The notes below the pieces were generated by a model that was given only the letters and a program-made list of their open reading frames with translations, searched no databases and had not been told where the DNA came from. This document shows positions 55,565 to 64,000 of a stretch of DNA of 64,000 bases, piece after piece. Numbering within the stretch: position 1 is the stretch's first letter; every line of letters starts with the position of its first letter. Source of the DNA: Paenibacillus wulumuqiensis (lineage in GTDB: Bacteria; Bacillota; Bacilli; Paenibacillales; Paenibacillaceae). Both the position numbers and the translations under genes were made by a program. The DNA lies in contig NZ_KQ040793.1 of assembly GCF_000971965.1 (NCBI RefSeq), positions 291,634 through 355,633 on the forward strand, written 5' to 3'.

Positions 55565-56000
55565 AATTTCCAACCTCCCTTCTTGTTAATATGACTTAAT
55601 GATAACTACATGAATTTCCAATTGTCAAATATGACTGGGAAAAACAGGACTTTAGTCTTGGGTTGCACCATCGGTTGTGAGGAGCATTGTACCTTCGTAG
55701 TAGCATTCGAGCTGTACGGATGAATTGAATGAATGACTTTGTAATAAATGACTGTTTTATGTATGAATATCCATCTTTACACTTCCATAAGAGTAGCGTT
55801 GGCAGGTATACCAATTAAGAGCATTAACCTTTTATTTGTGTGAACAAGGTATTTTCAACCTTTTATAACATATTTATTAAATTCATTTCAGGATAGCTAT
55901 ACATCATATGAATATTCCACAAAAATATTCACTTTTATACATTAATCGGTATAATTCTACAGGGGCACTGACCCTATTAAAATGATATTGGAGGAGAATT
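55565..56000. other. AT-rich upstream region of the GH12 gene
   Basis: No gene found. It should hold the promoters of the small ORF (minus) and of the glucanase (plus); no operator is recognised. A 72-codon minus-strand frame at 55596-55814 starts with TTG without a ribosome site and is rejected. Confidence 0.4.
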
Positions 56001-56795
56001 ATGCTACATTTATTTACCAAAAAGATTACACTTGTTCGATTGCTGCTGACCGTACTGATGCTGTCACTGGTCCTGGCACCGCTGACGGCTTCGGCAGGCA
56101 CGACATCCGAGCCGTATGCCAAAACCAATTTTGCCAATAACAAGTACTACCTGTTCAACAATGTATGGGGACAAGATTCGGTAAAGGGATGGTGGCAATC
56201 GACCTATTTGAATCATGACCGCGACCTGGGCTGGGTGTGGAACTGGCCAAGCAATACGTCGACTGTCAAAGGCTATCCGTCCCTCGTAAGCGGTTGGCAC
56301 TGGACGGAAGGTTATACACCGGGCAGCGGCTTCCCTACCCGGCTGTATGAGAACAAAAATATCAATACCAATGTCTCTTACTCCATTCAGGCCAATGGCA
56401 CCTATAATGCTGCCTATGACGTCTGGATTCATGACACGGGCAGAGCGACCTGGAATTCCACACCTACGGATGAAATTATGATCTGGCTGAACAATACCCA
56501 TGCCGGCCCGATTGGCGACTATGTGGAGACCGTCTATCTTAACGGCAGCAGCTGGAATCTGTACAAAGGCTGGCTCAACGCCGGCGAAGGCAAAGGATGG
56601 AATGTCTTCTCCTATGTCCGCACATCCAATACGTCCAGCGCTTCTCTGAATATCAAAAATTTTACCGATCACCTCGTCTACACCAAGTACTGGATGGCCA
56701 ATACCAAGTATGTCAGCAGTGTGGAATTCGGTACGGAAATCTTTGGCGGTGAAGGCCAGATCAATATTTCCAACTGGAACGTGAATGTTCAGTAA
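56001..56795 (+). CDS. Secreted glycoside hydrolase family 12 endoglucanase/xyloglucanase
   Basis: A 264-residue secreted enzyme. The signal peptide has a basic start, a hydrophobic core and a cleavage site after ASA (about residue 32). The GH12 jelly-roll motifs are in order: YYLFNNVWGQ, GYPSLVSGWHW, AAYDVWI, then E158 in DEIMIWLN (nucleophile) and E246 in FGTEIFGG (acid/base). GH12 enzymes cut beta-1,4-glucan or xyloglucan with retention. There is no carbohydrate-binding module. TTGGAGGAG lies just before the ATG. It is followed in the same direction by a membrane acyltransferase with its own promoter. Confidence 0.9.
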   Translation: MLHLFTKKITLVRLLLTVLMLSLVLAPLTASAGTTSEPYAKTNFANNKYYLFNNVWGQDSVKGWWQSTYLNHDRDLGWVWNWPSNTSTVKGYPSLVSGWHWTEGYTPGSGFPTRLYENKNINTNVSYSIQANGTYNAAYDVWIHDTGRATWNSTPTDEIMIWLNNTHAGPIGDYVETVYLNGSSWNLYKGWLNAGEGKGWNVFSYVRTSNTSSASLNIKNFTDHLVYTKYWMANTKYVSSVEFGTEIFGGEGQINISNWNVNVQ

Positions 56796-56876
56796 CCGAT
56801 TGCCTAACGGATAGCGAAGCGAACAGCAAAAAAAAGCAGCCAATTGCCGGGTTTTCATATTCTCTTCACATTACTC

Positions 56877-56885
56877 TGATATAAT
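56877..56885 (+). promoter_or_regulatory. Extended -10 promoter before the acyltransferase
   Basis: TGATATAAT matches the extended -10 form TGnTATAAT exactly; the -35 is weak. It overlaps the ATG at 56884, so the true gene start must be the later ATG at 56932. Confidence 0.5.
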
Positions 56886-56931
56886 GTTTCACTGGCTACC
56901 ATTCTTCGTTATTGAAGGCAGAGGTGAATAC

Positions 56932-58131
56932 ATGACAAGAGAACGGATTGATGAGTGGGCACTGCTGCGGGGATTATGCTTTCTCGCGGTAGTTATGCAG
57001 CACTGCATTGGAGAATACATTTACCGGAGCGATATTATGGCGGCGGATTCGATTATGCTGGGAATGGTATATCATTTCACCCGTTTCGGTACATTGACGT
57101 TTGTCTTTCTGGCAGGGGCAATCCTGTTTTACCAGTATGGTGACGGGCGTTCATACCGTTCAGCACTGGTACGCCGGATTGGCGATATTTATGTACCGTT
57201 TGTGCTGTGGACACTCATTTACTGGGTGGTCGTCCAGCTGGCGGATCATCATCCGCTATTCGGACCGGGAACCTGGCAAAGTATACTGACCCAGCTGTTC
57301 GCACCAACCAACGGCTATCATCTGTGGTTTGTGATTATGATCTTTCAGTTCTATCTGCTGTTCCCGCTGTTCCGCTGGTTGTTCCGGCAGTTCAGCAGCC
57401 GCTGGCTGGATGGCCGGACAGAGGGCCGGCAGCAGCGAATTGTGATCGGAATGCTGCTTCTGCTCGCTATCATGTACGGCTGGCTGATGTGGATGTGCTA
57501 CAATGTGCTCCCCGGCTGGAGCCTGCAGGGAGCCTGGCAGGCGCTGCTGGAACACCGGACGAGCGAGTTCCCGTTTTATTTCTTTTACTTTGTGCTGGGC
57601 GGGATATGCGGTTCCGCCATTCAGCGCTGGCGCGAAATGGTGATCCGGCTGCTGCCCTGGAGTACCATCGTATTTCTAATGATGTATATCTGGCTCGGCT
57701 ATGATCTGCTGCGACATTCAACGGAAGCGGTGAATCTCAATGTGTCTACCTATCTGAAGCCGACGACGTTTGTGATCGTTGTATCGCATATGCTGCTCAT
57801 TTACGGACTGGCGCTGCTGCTTTCCCGGCAGAATCATGTGCTTGTCCGTTTCCTGAAATGGTGCGGGCGCTATTCGTTCGGCGGTTACCTGTCCCATGCG
57901 CTGATTCTGGCCGGTGTCGCTTCACTGACGCGGCCGCTTGTACTGACAGGCATGCATTTGCCGGTCACCCTGCTGAGCTTTGCCTTTGTCGCTCCGGCGG
58001 CCATTCTGCTGACCAGCCTGATCTCCCGACTACCGGGCGGACAGTGGCTGACCGGATCAGCAGGCAAGAAATCACGCAAACGCACTGCCCCTCCGGGCAA
58101 CACGGTAGTACCGGATACACCGCTTCGCTAA
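56932..58131 (+). CDS. Acyltransferase 3 family membrane protein
   Basis: A 399-residue integral membrane protein with about ten helices. The N-terminal pattern DEWALLRGLCFLAVVMQHCIG carries the conserved Arg and His of the acyltransferase 3 (OafA/YrhL/IcaC-type) family. FGTLTFVFLAGAILFYQYG and SFGGYLSHALIL are further blocks. These enzymes O-acylate surface sugars or peptidoglycan-linked glycans at the outer membrane face; the acceptor is unknown. The C-terminal tail is basic (KKSRKRTAPP). AGAGGTG precedes the ATG. A terminator follows. Confidence 0.85.
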   Translation: MTRERIDEWALLRGLCFLAVVMQHCIGEYIYRSDIMAADSIMLGMVYHFTRFGTLTFVFLAGAILFYQYGDGRSYRSALVRRIGDIYVPFVLWTLIYWVVVQLADHHPLFGPGTWQSILTQLFAPTNGYHLWFVIMIFQFYLLFPLFRWLFRQFSSRWLDGRTEGRQQRIVIGMLLLLAIMYGWLMWMCYNVLPGWSLQGAWQALLEHRTSEFPFYFFYFVLGGICGSAIQRWREMVIRLLPWSTIVFLMMYIWLGYDLLRHSTEAVNLNVSTYLKPTTFVIVVSHMLLIYGLALLLSRQNHVLVRFLKWCGRYSFGGYLSHALILAGVASLTRPLVLTGMHLPVTLLSFAFVAPAAILLTSLISRLPGGQWLTGSAGKKSRKRTAPPGNTVVPDTPLR

Positions 58132-58183
58132 CTGTATGGATACGTCGTGAGCATCTTTGCATGATTTTATAAATCGACCACAA

Positions 58184-58224
58184 AAAAACCGTCTGTTCCT
58201 GAAATACAGGAATGGACGGTTTTT
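58184..58224. terminator. Bidirectional terminator
   Basis: AAAACCGTC-TG-TTCCTG pairs with CAGGAA-TG-GACGGTTTT; A/T tracts flank both sides. It separates the convergent acyltransferase and sensor kinase genes. Confidence 0.88.
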
Positions 58225-58261
58225 GGTTTACTTGTAGTTCGTACCGCAGCATCCGGCATCC

Positions 58262-59998
58262 TTACAGCGGCAGACGAACCGAGAATTCGGTCCAGTGCTC
58301 GTCGCTCTCTACCAGGATGATCCCGCGGTGCTTTTTCAGAATCTTCGTGACGATCGCAAGGCCCAGCCCTGAATTTTTGCGGTTCAGCGGCTTGGTGCTG
58401 AATCCGGCTTCAAAAATCTGCTGCTTCAGCTTCTCGGGAATCGGGTTGCCATTGTTGCCAACCGTAAAGGTCAGCTGTTCGCCGCGAATCTGGCCGGTTA
58501 CCCGGACAATTTTCTCCGGATTATCCGTCTCCATCACCGCATCGAACGCATTATCGATCAGATTGCTGACGATCTTGACCAGCTCGGTGGATTTTACGGT
58601 TCCGAACTGCACGGATTTGAGGTTGGCAATCTCATATTCGAATTTGATTTTGCGGTCATAAGCCTGTGTGGTCTTGGCCTGGATCAGTGCCGACATGGCC
58701 GGCAGATTGATATTGATAATCTGGTTCATCGCAATTGATTCACCCACCAGCTCGGCAGTGTATTCCGACAGATCATCATATTTCTTCATCTTGACGAGCA
58801 GCTGAATCGTATTGACATGGTTGTTAAAGTCATGCCGCTGCTCCTTGATCGAGTTGAACAGCGCATCGATATTCTCCAGATAGACATTCTGTACACTCTG
58901 CGCTACCGCTTCAGTACGACGGTTCCACAGAGCAATCATGCCGAGGACCAGACCGATAATAACCAGTGAGCAGGCAAAAATGGTCAGGGTCAGACGAACA
59001 AGCTGATCATTGAGCGTCTGCTGCACACCCGTCAGATCCGATACGATCAGGATAACCGCCGGATAACTGAGCTGCACCGGTATAAATGTCTTGAGTACCG
59101 GCATTTCCTTGTATTCTTCGGTCAGCGAGATCATGCGCCCTGTCCGTCCGGCCTGCCGGATATTATCGCGGTCGGTCTCATTTTTGTAGGAATAGTCATT
59201 GTTCAGCGTCTGGGTCTCATCGTACCAGATCACGCCGCGTGAATTGTACTGGTTGGCCTGATCCAGGAAAATCGGTGGGTTAAAGATCGCTATCCCCAGT
59301 GTCTGACGGTTGGTCTCTCCGTTCAGAATCTCGCGGATGACCGCTTCCACACCTGTATCTTCACGATAGGCACGTACGGCTTCATCGTTGGTATACACAC
59401 CGATAATATAGTCGGTGGTTCCATCATAATAAAAGCCCCACTTCTCGCTGCCGGGTGTGTTGATATTATCGCTCCCGATCATGGGTGCTCCCCAGAAATT
59501 GGGCAGTGCCTGACCGACCTCCACATCCGGTCGCTGTCCGCGCAGCAGCTGCCGGATCGCTTTGAGCCATTCCGGGCGCCATGATTCATTGCTGGTCAGT
59601 TCTGCCGGATCGGAAGATTTTATCGGTACAAGATGGTCGCTGTCTGCCCGGAGAAGCGTAATATGGTCGACGCCTACCCGGGTCTTCATATCGGACAATT
59701 GTTTATTCGTAATCTCGCTGAGTGCTGGTCCCAGCGACGATTTGACCGCCTGTGCAGCCATTCTCAGATTTTCTCCGGTCAGATTCTCTACAAAAGTCTC
59801 ACCACTTTGAGACAACTTGATCGAGGAGCGGACCTGATCTGCAATAACACGCATATTCTGCTCCTGGACAGAGATAAGGGCGCGGCGTGTGGATACGTAA
59901 TACGTTGTATTTACGATAATCAGCACGATAGCCATTACAGCCAGTATATATACAGTTACCGGGAACGGTTTGGGCAACAGGCTCTTGCGTTGTTTCAT
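58262..59998 (-). CDS. Orphan sensor histidine kinase (SpoOB/DcuS-like histidine box)
   Basis: A 578-residue membrane kinase: TM1 (about 14-35), an extracytoplasmic region of about 310 residues (Cache-like, GFYYDGTTDYIIGVYTNDE), TM2 (about 340-362), a dimerisation helix with KEQRHDFNNHVNTIQLLVKM (phospho-His in RHDFNNH, the SPOB_a/CitA-DcuS type box) and HATPase (NLIDNAFDAV, NSGLGLAIVTKIL). A weak GGGGG site lies upstream of the ATG. The expected response regulator is not adjacent on either side, so the partner is unlinked. Family members sense organic acids or peptides. Confidence 0.87.
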   Translation of the reverse strand: MKQRKSLLPKPFPVTVYILAVMAIVLIIVNTTYYVSTRRALISVQEQNMRVIADQVRSSIKLSQSGETFVENLTGENLRMAAQAVKSSLGPALSEITNKQLSDMKTRVGVDHITLLRADSDHLVPIKSSDPAELTSNESWRPEWLKAIRQLLRGQRPDVEVGQALPNFWGAPMIGSDNINTPGSEKWGFYYDGTTDYIIGVYTNDEAVRAYREDTGVEAVIREILNGETNRQTLGIAIFNPPIFLDQANQYNSRGVIWYDETQTLNNDYSYKNETDRDNIRQAGRTGRMISLTEEYKEMPVLKTFIPVQLSYPAVILIVSDLTGVQQTLNDQLVRLTLTIFACSLVIIGLVLGMIALWNRRTEAVAQSVQNVYLENIDALFNSIKEQRHDFNNHVNTIQLLVKMKKYDDLSEYTAELVGESIAMNQIININLPAMSALIQAKTTQAYDRKIKFEYEIANLKSVQFGTVKSTELVKIVSNLIDNAFDAVMETDNPEKIVRVTGQIRGEQLTFTVGNNGNPIPEKLKQQIFEAGFSTKPLNRKNSGLGLAIVTKILKKHRGIILVESDEHWTEFSVRLPL

Positions 59999-60461
59999 AT
60001 TAGCAAATTTACCCCCATCTATATCAGCGCTATTTCAAAGAATAAGCTGCAATAGTTACCTCATTTTTCCGTGCTATTTGATCTGTCGGCCGGATTAGCC
60101 TTAGCAATAATACCTCTTCTGGCTTCACTTGTCATCTGTTCATTGTTGCTGCATTTAATTTATCGACAAAGTTCGATTGTATTCTCTGTATCATACCATG
60201 AACTCTATAGAACCACATCGGATTTCCCTAAAAAAATCCATAATAAATGTATAAACATTCCTATTAATTTATGGAAAAGTTACCTAATATTTATTGTACT
60301 AAAGCTGCTAAAATAAATCCATTCAAGAAAGACCCTGATTCTGCCTCACGGCGCATCAGGGTCTCTCGTTTACATCGGGTCATATTCGACTATCAGACAG
60401 AACTGAACTGCCATCATCGGTCACCGGACAACCCGTTCATTTGCCGGATGATGATATAACT
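59999..60461. other. AT-rich gap between kinase and small-gene cluster
   Basis: It contains the terminator at 60330 and the kinase promoter region. A plus-strand frame from GTG 60071 (81 codons, partly hydrophobic) has no ribosome site and is not called. Confidence 0.5.
60330..60364 (-). terminator. Terminator after the 60462 gene
   Basis: AGACCCTGAT (60330-60339) and ATCAGGGTCT (60355-60364) form a perfect 10-bp stem; the minus strand continues TTTCTTG. It ends the small minus-strand cluster. Confidence 0.65.
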
Positions 60462-60758
60462 TTATGGAAATCTGCGCTGGGCGCGCCACTCCATATACTG
60501 GTTCTCCAGCATCTCACGTTCACGCTGTTCATGGGAATCCCGCTGCGGCAGCCATATTGCTGTATCCTCGTCTTCATAGATCGTCCACAGGTCGGTGAAC
60601 AGATAATCCTGCAGGCTCACACGCTGTCCGCTCTGGCGTCCTTCGGCCCATAGCAGCCCGTCCGTTGTCCGGATCACGGTGCGCATACTATCCATCGTAC
60701 GAGCTTTCTGACCGAGCCGGATAGCAGATAGCATCTGTCCAAGCGTGTACCAGTTCAT
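60462..60758 (-). CDS. Small uncharacterised protein (98 aa)
   Basis: I do not recognise a family. The protein starts MNWYTLGQMLSAIRLGQKAR, has a central acidic Trp/Tyr-containing part (LWTIYEDEDTAIWLP) and ends in a charged helix (EQREREMLENQYMEWRAQRR). It has no membrane segment and no Cys. The N-terminus faintly recalls small phage-type DUF2829 proteins, but too weakly to assign. GTGAGGTGAG precedes the ATG. It follows the cupin gene by 54 bases on the same strand and is probably co-transcribed. Confidence 0.6.
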   Translation of the reverse strand: MNWYTLGQMLSAIRLGQKARTMDSMRTVIRTTDGLLWAEGRQSGQRVSLQDYLFTDLWTIYEDEDTAIWLPQRDSHEQREREMLENQYMEWRAQRRFP

Positions 60759-60812
60759 CGTCTCACCTCACTCTGCAGCCGTCCGGCAGAAACGCTGGCA
60801 ACGGCATGAACT

Positions 60813-61271
60813 TTAACGTTCGATCAGCTTGAAATCATCATAATGGAAGCCTGGAGCGACTACACACGATACGAATACAGGCTCATCGCCCAGCGGACGG
60901 GCCATCTGCCATACACCGGCAGGAATCAGCACCTGTGGCAGCTGGCCGGCTTCCAGATCCAGACCGAGGATGAATTTCTCGCCTTCTTCCGGCTTGTCAC
61001 CACTGCCGCCGAGTGTCAGTTCCAGCGGACTGCCGGAATGGATCAGCCACAGTTCGTCCGAATGAACAACATGCCAGTCCGAGATCTCATCGGCATGCAG
61101 CAAAAAGTAAATCGATGTCGCCGAGAAGCGCGGACCGGAATACTGCGGCGGCAAAATGGACTGTGGAATCTCAAAGGAAGCTTTCCACATTTCCTTGTAC
61201 CAGCCGCCTTCTTCATGAGGCTTCAGTCCAAGCGCAGCTACGATAGGGGATACGGGTAATTTGGTGGTCAT
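60813..61271 (-). CDS. Cupin-5 (DUF985) family protein
   Basis: A 152-residue single-domain cupin. The family pattern LGLKPHEEGGWYKEMWKA, then TSIYFLLHADEISDWHVVHSDELWL, with GLDLEAGQLPQVLIPAGVWQMA and FVSCVVAPGFHYDDFKL, matches the YML079w/DUF985 group. The metal-site histidines of typical cupins are only partly present, so an enzyme activity is uncertain; sugar-related isomerase or binding roles have been suggested for the family. The ATG at 61271 is preceded by AGAAGG. It lies between the OsmC gene and the small hypothetical gene. Confidence 0.88.
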   Translation of the reverse strand: MTTKLPVSPIVAALGLKPHEEGGWYKEMWKASFEIPQSILPPQYSGPRFSATSIYFLLHADEISDWHVVHSDELWLIHSGSPLELTLGGSGDKPEEGEKFILGLDLEAGQLPQVLIPAGVWQMARPLGDEPVFVSCVVAPGFHYDDFKLIER

Positions 61272-61333
61272 GGTCAAATACCTTCTTTCTGTAATAGTGA
61301 ACAATGGGAGGAATGCTGATGAAAATAAGCGGA

Positions 61334-61786
61334 TCAGTGTGCTTCGGCAACCTGGATATCCGGTTCGGTGGACAGCTGCACATTACCAGCAACTGCGCGC
61401 GAGATCATGCAGGACTGCTCGGCTTTGTGGGCCAGCATTAGTGCCTTTTCCCGTTCGCGTTCCCCGGCACTTGCAGCCAGTACGATCTGCGGCCGGTGAA
61501 TAATCTGCTGGTAGGTGAAAATATTGTTCGTTACATCCACATGCCCCTCGGAACGCATCGTCAGCCGGTCTACGGCAATATTCGAGCGTTCCAGCATGGC
61601 TGCCAGTGTGATGATATAACAGGTCGCTGCCGCACCGAGCAGCATCTCATCGGGATTGGTGCCTGTGCCGGGACCGCCCATCGGCTGCGGGATCGAGATA
61701 ACGGTATTCAGATTGCCGGTGGAAATGGTACCTTCGCTGTTGCGCCCGCCTTTCCAGTCGGCATCCAGTATAAATTCATGAATCAT
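61334..61786 (-). CDS. OsmC/Ohr family peroxiredoxin-like protein
   Basis: A 150-residue OsmC-family protein. The two redox cysteines are in AAATCYIITLAAML and EQSCMISRAV, the expected positions for reducing organic hydroperoxides; the general OsmC branch (YhfA/SACOL-like) is more likely than Ohr. The ATG at 61786 has AAGGAG 8 bases upstream; a longer frame to 61894 runs into the terminator. First gene of a possible small cluster with the cupin and the 98-residue protein. Confidence 0.88.
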   Translation of the reverse strand: MIHEFILDADWKGGRNSEGTISTGNLNTVISIPQPMGGPGTGTNPDEMLLGAAATCYIITLAAMLERSNIAVDRLTMRSEGHVDVTNNIFTYQQIIHRPQIVLAASAGEREREKALMLAHKAEQSCMISRAVAGNVQLSTEPDIQVAEAH

Positions 61787-61880
61787 GAAGATCACTCCTT
61801 GCAGTACAATCACAATCAACGCTAGTTTATCATATTCCTGCCGCTTTTGCCGCCTGCCCGCAAGCATTGCCCCGGACAGC

Positions 61881-61929
61881 AAAAAACACTGCACTACAGA
61901 TAGACATCTGTAACATTGCAGCGTTTTTT
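61881..61929. terminator. Bidirectional terminator
   Basis: AAAAAACACTGCA (61881-61893) pairs with TGCAGCGTTTTTT (61917-61929), enclosing ACAGAT/ATCTGT. It ends the ABC-2 operon on the minus strand. Confidence 0.85.
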
Positions 61930-61932
61930 GGA

Positions 61933-62808
61933 TTAAAAGTCTTTTTTGTAAAAGCGGCGTGTTCCCCAGGCCAGCAGGATCAGCGTGTAGATCACAGCAT
62001 AGACAATAAATGAAGCGGAAGGAATCTGCCCCAGTCCGAAGCCTGCAGTTATCGATCCGCTCATGTCCAGCATGCCTGCCAAATCCTGCAGTCCGAGCAG
62101 CAGTGCCAGCATTTTGCGCTGGATCGCATCGACCGGCATAATGAGCGAGATCAATCCAGTAATATTGTACAGTGTCTTCAGCACTTCAGGGTCCATCTGC
62201 ATGGAGGACGTCACCTTTTCCACCATACCGCCCAGCCAGCCTGCACCGTACAGCATGGTCATAAATACACCGTTACCGATGGCCGAGAAGCTGGTCGAGC
62301 CAAGCAGACTGAGCGTGACCAGTACAGGCACGGTCAAGGCAAACAGCAGATACGACTGGATATGTACCCAAATATCTTTTGGTACATTCGCGTGGATATC
62401 CGCAATGACCACAATCGAAATATACAGGATTAATGCATAAAGGATACCAAACAGCGCATAACCCAGCCATCTGCCCAGATACCATTTCCAGCGGGGAATC
62501 GGACGGGTCAGCATCGATTGCATAATCCCGGTCTCCGCCTCACCTGAAATAGCCGAGAACGAACTGAAAATAACCAGAAACGCCAGAATAAAGCTGCCAA
62601 AGAAAAATCCGAGTGTCAGCAGAGCGGCTCCCTGGGCAAACTGTTCGACCAGCTGGGCCGAAGGCGAACTGTTCATCATCTCTGAAGCCCCAATCGTGCG
62701 GGCGATAAACCAGAATACGATCAAAAATAGAACGGTCATGAGCACCGTCATCAGCAGTACTTTTTTGCGCAGCAGTTCTTTCCAGGTCATTCCGATTACA
62801 GCTGTCAT
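61933..62808 (-). CDS. ABC-2 type transporter permease
   Basis: A 291-residue permease with six predicted helices, of the NosY/ABC-2 group (MTAVIGMTWKELLRKKVLLM; SAISGEAETGIMQSMLTRPIPRWKWYLGRW). The ATG at 62808 overlaps the ATPase stop (ATGA), with AGGGGGG upstream. The Leu/Met-rich loop near residue 240 (LALLLGLQDLAGMLDMSGS) is cytoplasm-distal. With the ATPase it forms a two-gene exporter of unknown substrate; a third gene of the same operon is cut by the window end. Confidence 0.88.
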   Translation of the reverse strand: MTAVIGMTWKELLRKKVLLMTVLMTVLFLIVFWFIARTIGASEMMNSSPSAQLVEQFAQGAALLTLGFFFGSFILAFLVIFSSFSAISGEAETGIMQSMLTRPIPRWKWYLGRWLGYALFGILYALILYISIVVIADIHANVPKDIWVHIQSYLLFALTVPVLVTLSLLGSTSFSAIGNGVFMTMLYGAGWLGGMVEKVTSSMQMDPEVLKTLYNITGLISLIMPVDAIQRKMLALLLGLQDLAGMLDMSGSITAGFGLGQIPSASFIVYAVIYTLILLAWGTRRFYKKDF

Positions 62809-63794
62809 TCGTGTTCCCCCCTGTGACTGAGCCCGGATACAGCTTCCATAAACCATTCTTCCAGGCGTTCCCGGACAGGCTGTACCTGATACAGGGTCAT
62901 GCCCTGATTCACAATCAGTGTAGTGATGAAGCCCACCTGCTCTTCATTGTCGATAATCGCTTCCAACCAGACCGTATCCAGTGAAGGCTCTGCACTATAG
63001 GATTCAGTGTCTGTATGGGCAGCGTCAGGGATGGACAGCTGAAGCGGGATACCGCTCGTCTCCACCAGCCATGGAAGAATCTCGGGCGTAAAGCCGCCAA
63101 TCTTGAAGCGCCAGCGTGTCTGCGCATAGAGCACTTCATGAACCTGTCCGTGCCGCAAAATAACACCATTGTTGAGCAGCGCGATTCGATCGCAGATCGT
63201 CTCCACTTCCTCCAGCAGATGGGAGTTGAGAAATATCGTCTTGCCTTCCTGCTTGAGCTCCTGCAATAGACGGCGTACGTCCATCCGGCCTACCGGATCG
63301 AGTGCCGAGGAGGGTTCATCCAGAAATAGTATGGGCGGATCATTGACCAGCGCACAGGCAAGACCAAGCCGCTGCTGCATGCCTTTGGAATAATGTTTGA
63401 CTCTGTCCTTGCCACGACTTCCCAGACCTACACGGTCCAGCAGCATCGGAATTCGAGCATGGGCTTCTTCCTTTGCCATGCCGCATAACCGGCCATGGAG
63501 TTCTATAACTTCTTTACCTGTCAGCCATTCCTGGTAACGGTACAGCTCCGGCAAATAACCGATATGCTTTCTTGCCGCTACCGAACCGATCGGATCACCG
63601 AACAGTCGGGCCTCACCATTGGTTGGCATAATCAATCCAACCAGCATTTTGACAAGTGTACTTTTGCCGGCACCATTGGGGCCGAGGAAGCCAAAGGCTT
63701 CCCCTTCTCCAATTGTAATCGTTACATTCCGGCAACCTTTACCATTACTGTATTCCTTGGTTAGGTTCTGAATATCGATTGCCGCAGTTGTCAT
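62805..63794 (-). CDS. ABC transporter ATPase (ABC-2 type)
   Basis: A 329-residue ATPase: Walker [16 protein letters not shown], signature YSKGMQQRLGLACAL, Walker B PILFLDEPSSALD, H-loop FLNSHLL. An extra C-terminal domain of about 100 residues follows the core (TRWRFKIGGFTPEILPW region), as is common in NatA/CcmA-like ATPases. The start overlaps the preceding stop by ATGA. It energises the permease at 61933. Confidence 0.9.
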   Translation of the reverse strand: MTTAAIDIQNLTKEYSNGKGCRNVTITIGEGEAFGFLGPNGAGKSTLVKMLVGLIMPTNGEARLFGDPIGSVAARKHIGYLPELYRYQEWLTGKEVIELHGRLCGMAKEEAHARIPMLLDRVGLGSRGKDRVKHYSKGMQQRLGLACALVNDPPILFLDEPSSALDPVGRMDVRRLLQELKQEGKTIFLNSHLLEEVETICDRIALLNNGVILRHGQVHEVLYAQTRWRFKIGGFTPEILPWLVETSGIPLQLSIPDAAHTDTESYSAEPSLDTVWLEAIIDNEEQVGFITTLIVNQGMTLYQVQPVRERLEEWFMEAVSGLSHRGEHE

Positions 63795-64000
63795 GACTGA
63801 ATCAGCTCTTCCACTTGATCAATCATTTTCTCACGGGTATCAAACATCTGGCCTTCCATGGTAAACAGCTGATTGTCCTTGGTCCAGTAAGCCGTGTATT
63901 CCGGCTGTTCTGTCAGCTCTGTTCCATCCTGGGTCGTATAGGTCCGGGCTTCAATAATGACCGGTACTCCGTCAATGGTAACGCGCTCAGTCGGATAGTT
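63791..64000 (-). CDS. C-terminal fragment of an uncharacterised protein (partial)
   Basis: Open from the window edge; the last 69 residues are visible, ending VEELIQS. The visible part reads DGVPVIIEARTYTTQDGTEL, YTAYWTKDNQLFTMEGQMFD and REKMIDQVEEL. The pattern (a Trp-containing strand, then a helix that ends the protein) recalls DUF4367-like extracytoplasmic domains of anti-sigma or outer-surface proteins, but this is not certain. It overlaps the ATPase start by ATGA and is therefore the upstream gene of the same operon. Confidence 0.65.
   Translation of the reverse strand, partial: NYPTERVTIDGVPVIIEARTYTTQDGTELTEQPEYTAYWTKDNQLFTMEGQMFDTREKMIDQVEELIQS

Noticed and set aside
60071-60316. 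81-codon plus-strand frame with a hydrophobic start
   Set aside because: GTG start, no ribosome site, AT-rich tail and no recognisable sequence.

Overview
The window looks like a chromosomal segment of a Gram-positive, spore-former-type Firmicute, most likely Paenibacillus or a close relative (Paenibacillaceae). The reasons are strong AGGAGG-type ribosome sites, frequent TTG/GTG starts, several YesM/YesN-type two-component pairs, LplABC-type lipoprotein sugar transporters, a GH12 glucanase, an Mrp antiporter operon, a Bacillus-type 7-1-7 Fur box and a BirA operator. Base composition is moderate (roughly mid-50s % GC by eye). The genus is an inference, not a measured assignment.

Layout. 1-3168: end of an assimilatory nitrate reductase operon (nasB 3' part, nasC) and its terminator. 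3371-8369: a GNAT acetyltransferase, then a structured leader followed by a two-gene heterodimeric ABC exporter. 8441-16400 (minus strand): a low-complexity protein of unknown function, an orphan CHASE3/GAF hybrid histidine kinase, and a YesM/YesN pair. 16441-19398: a LysR regulator divergent from an acetoacetate decarboxylase/ketopantoate-reductase-like pair. 19412-23697: an LplABC-type sugar importer whose lplB-lplC gap holds two nested-palindrome elements. 23800-24560: decayed IS3-family ends around an AT-rich small membrane-protein gene. 24726-29146: a ChvE-GguA-GguB-type monosaccharide importer with another nested-palindrome element in its chvE-gguA gap. 29447-33809: aldo/keto reductase, cysteine synthase, a MerR/carboxymuconolactone-decarboxylase divergent pair, and bioB with a BirA operator.

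34089-40096: a complete Mrp Na+/H+ antiporter operon (G, F, E, D, C and a fused A-B). 40304-44684: a sugar-binding protein / sensor kinase / response regulator cassette resembling XylFII-LytS-YesN. 44858-50255: nikABCDE-like metal importer behind a sigma-A promoter and a perfect Fur box. 50328-54845: nucleoside phosphorylase, then an RNA-repair-like locus (BCS1-like AAA ATPase, RtcB ligase, broken RlaP nucleotidyltransferase). 54984-56000: a gene-poor stretch with a four-unit 29-bp tandem repeat and a small ORF. 56001-58224: secreted GH12 glucanase and a membrane acyltransferase. 58262-64000: an orphan sensor kinase, three small enzymes or hypothetical genes, and an ABC-2 type exporter whose first gene runs off the end.

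Themes. Much of the window serves carbohydrate sensing and uptake: two sugar ABC importers, three cre-like operators, two YesM/YesN-type systems, one of them with a dedicated sugar-binding protein, and a glucanase. The most unusual non-coding signals are the nested palindromes. Two copies match at 120 of 125 bases, and a third diverged copy keeps both stems through paired base changes; all three lie in intercistronic gaps of sugar transporter operons.
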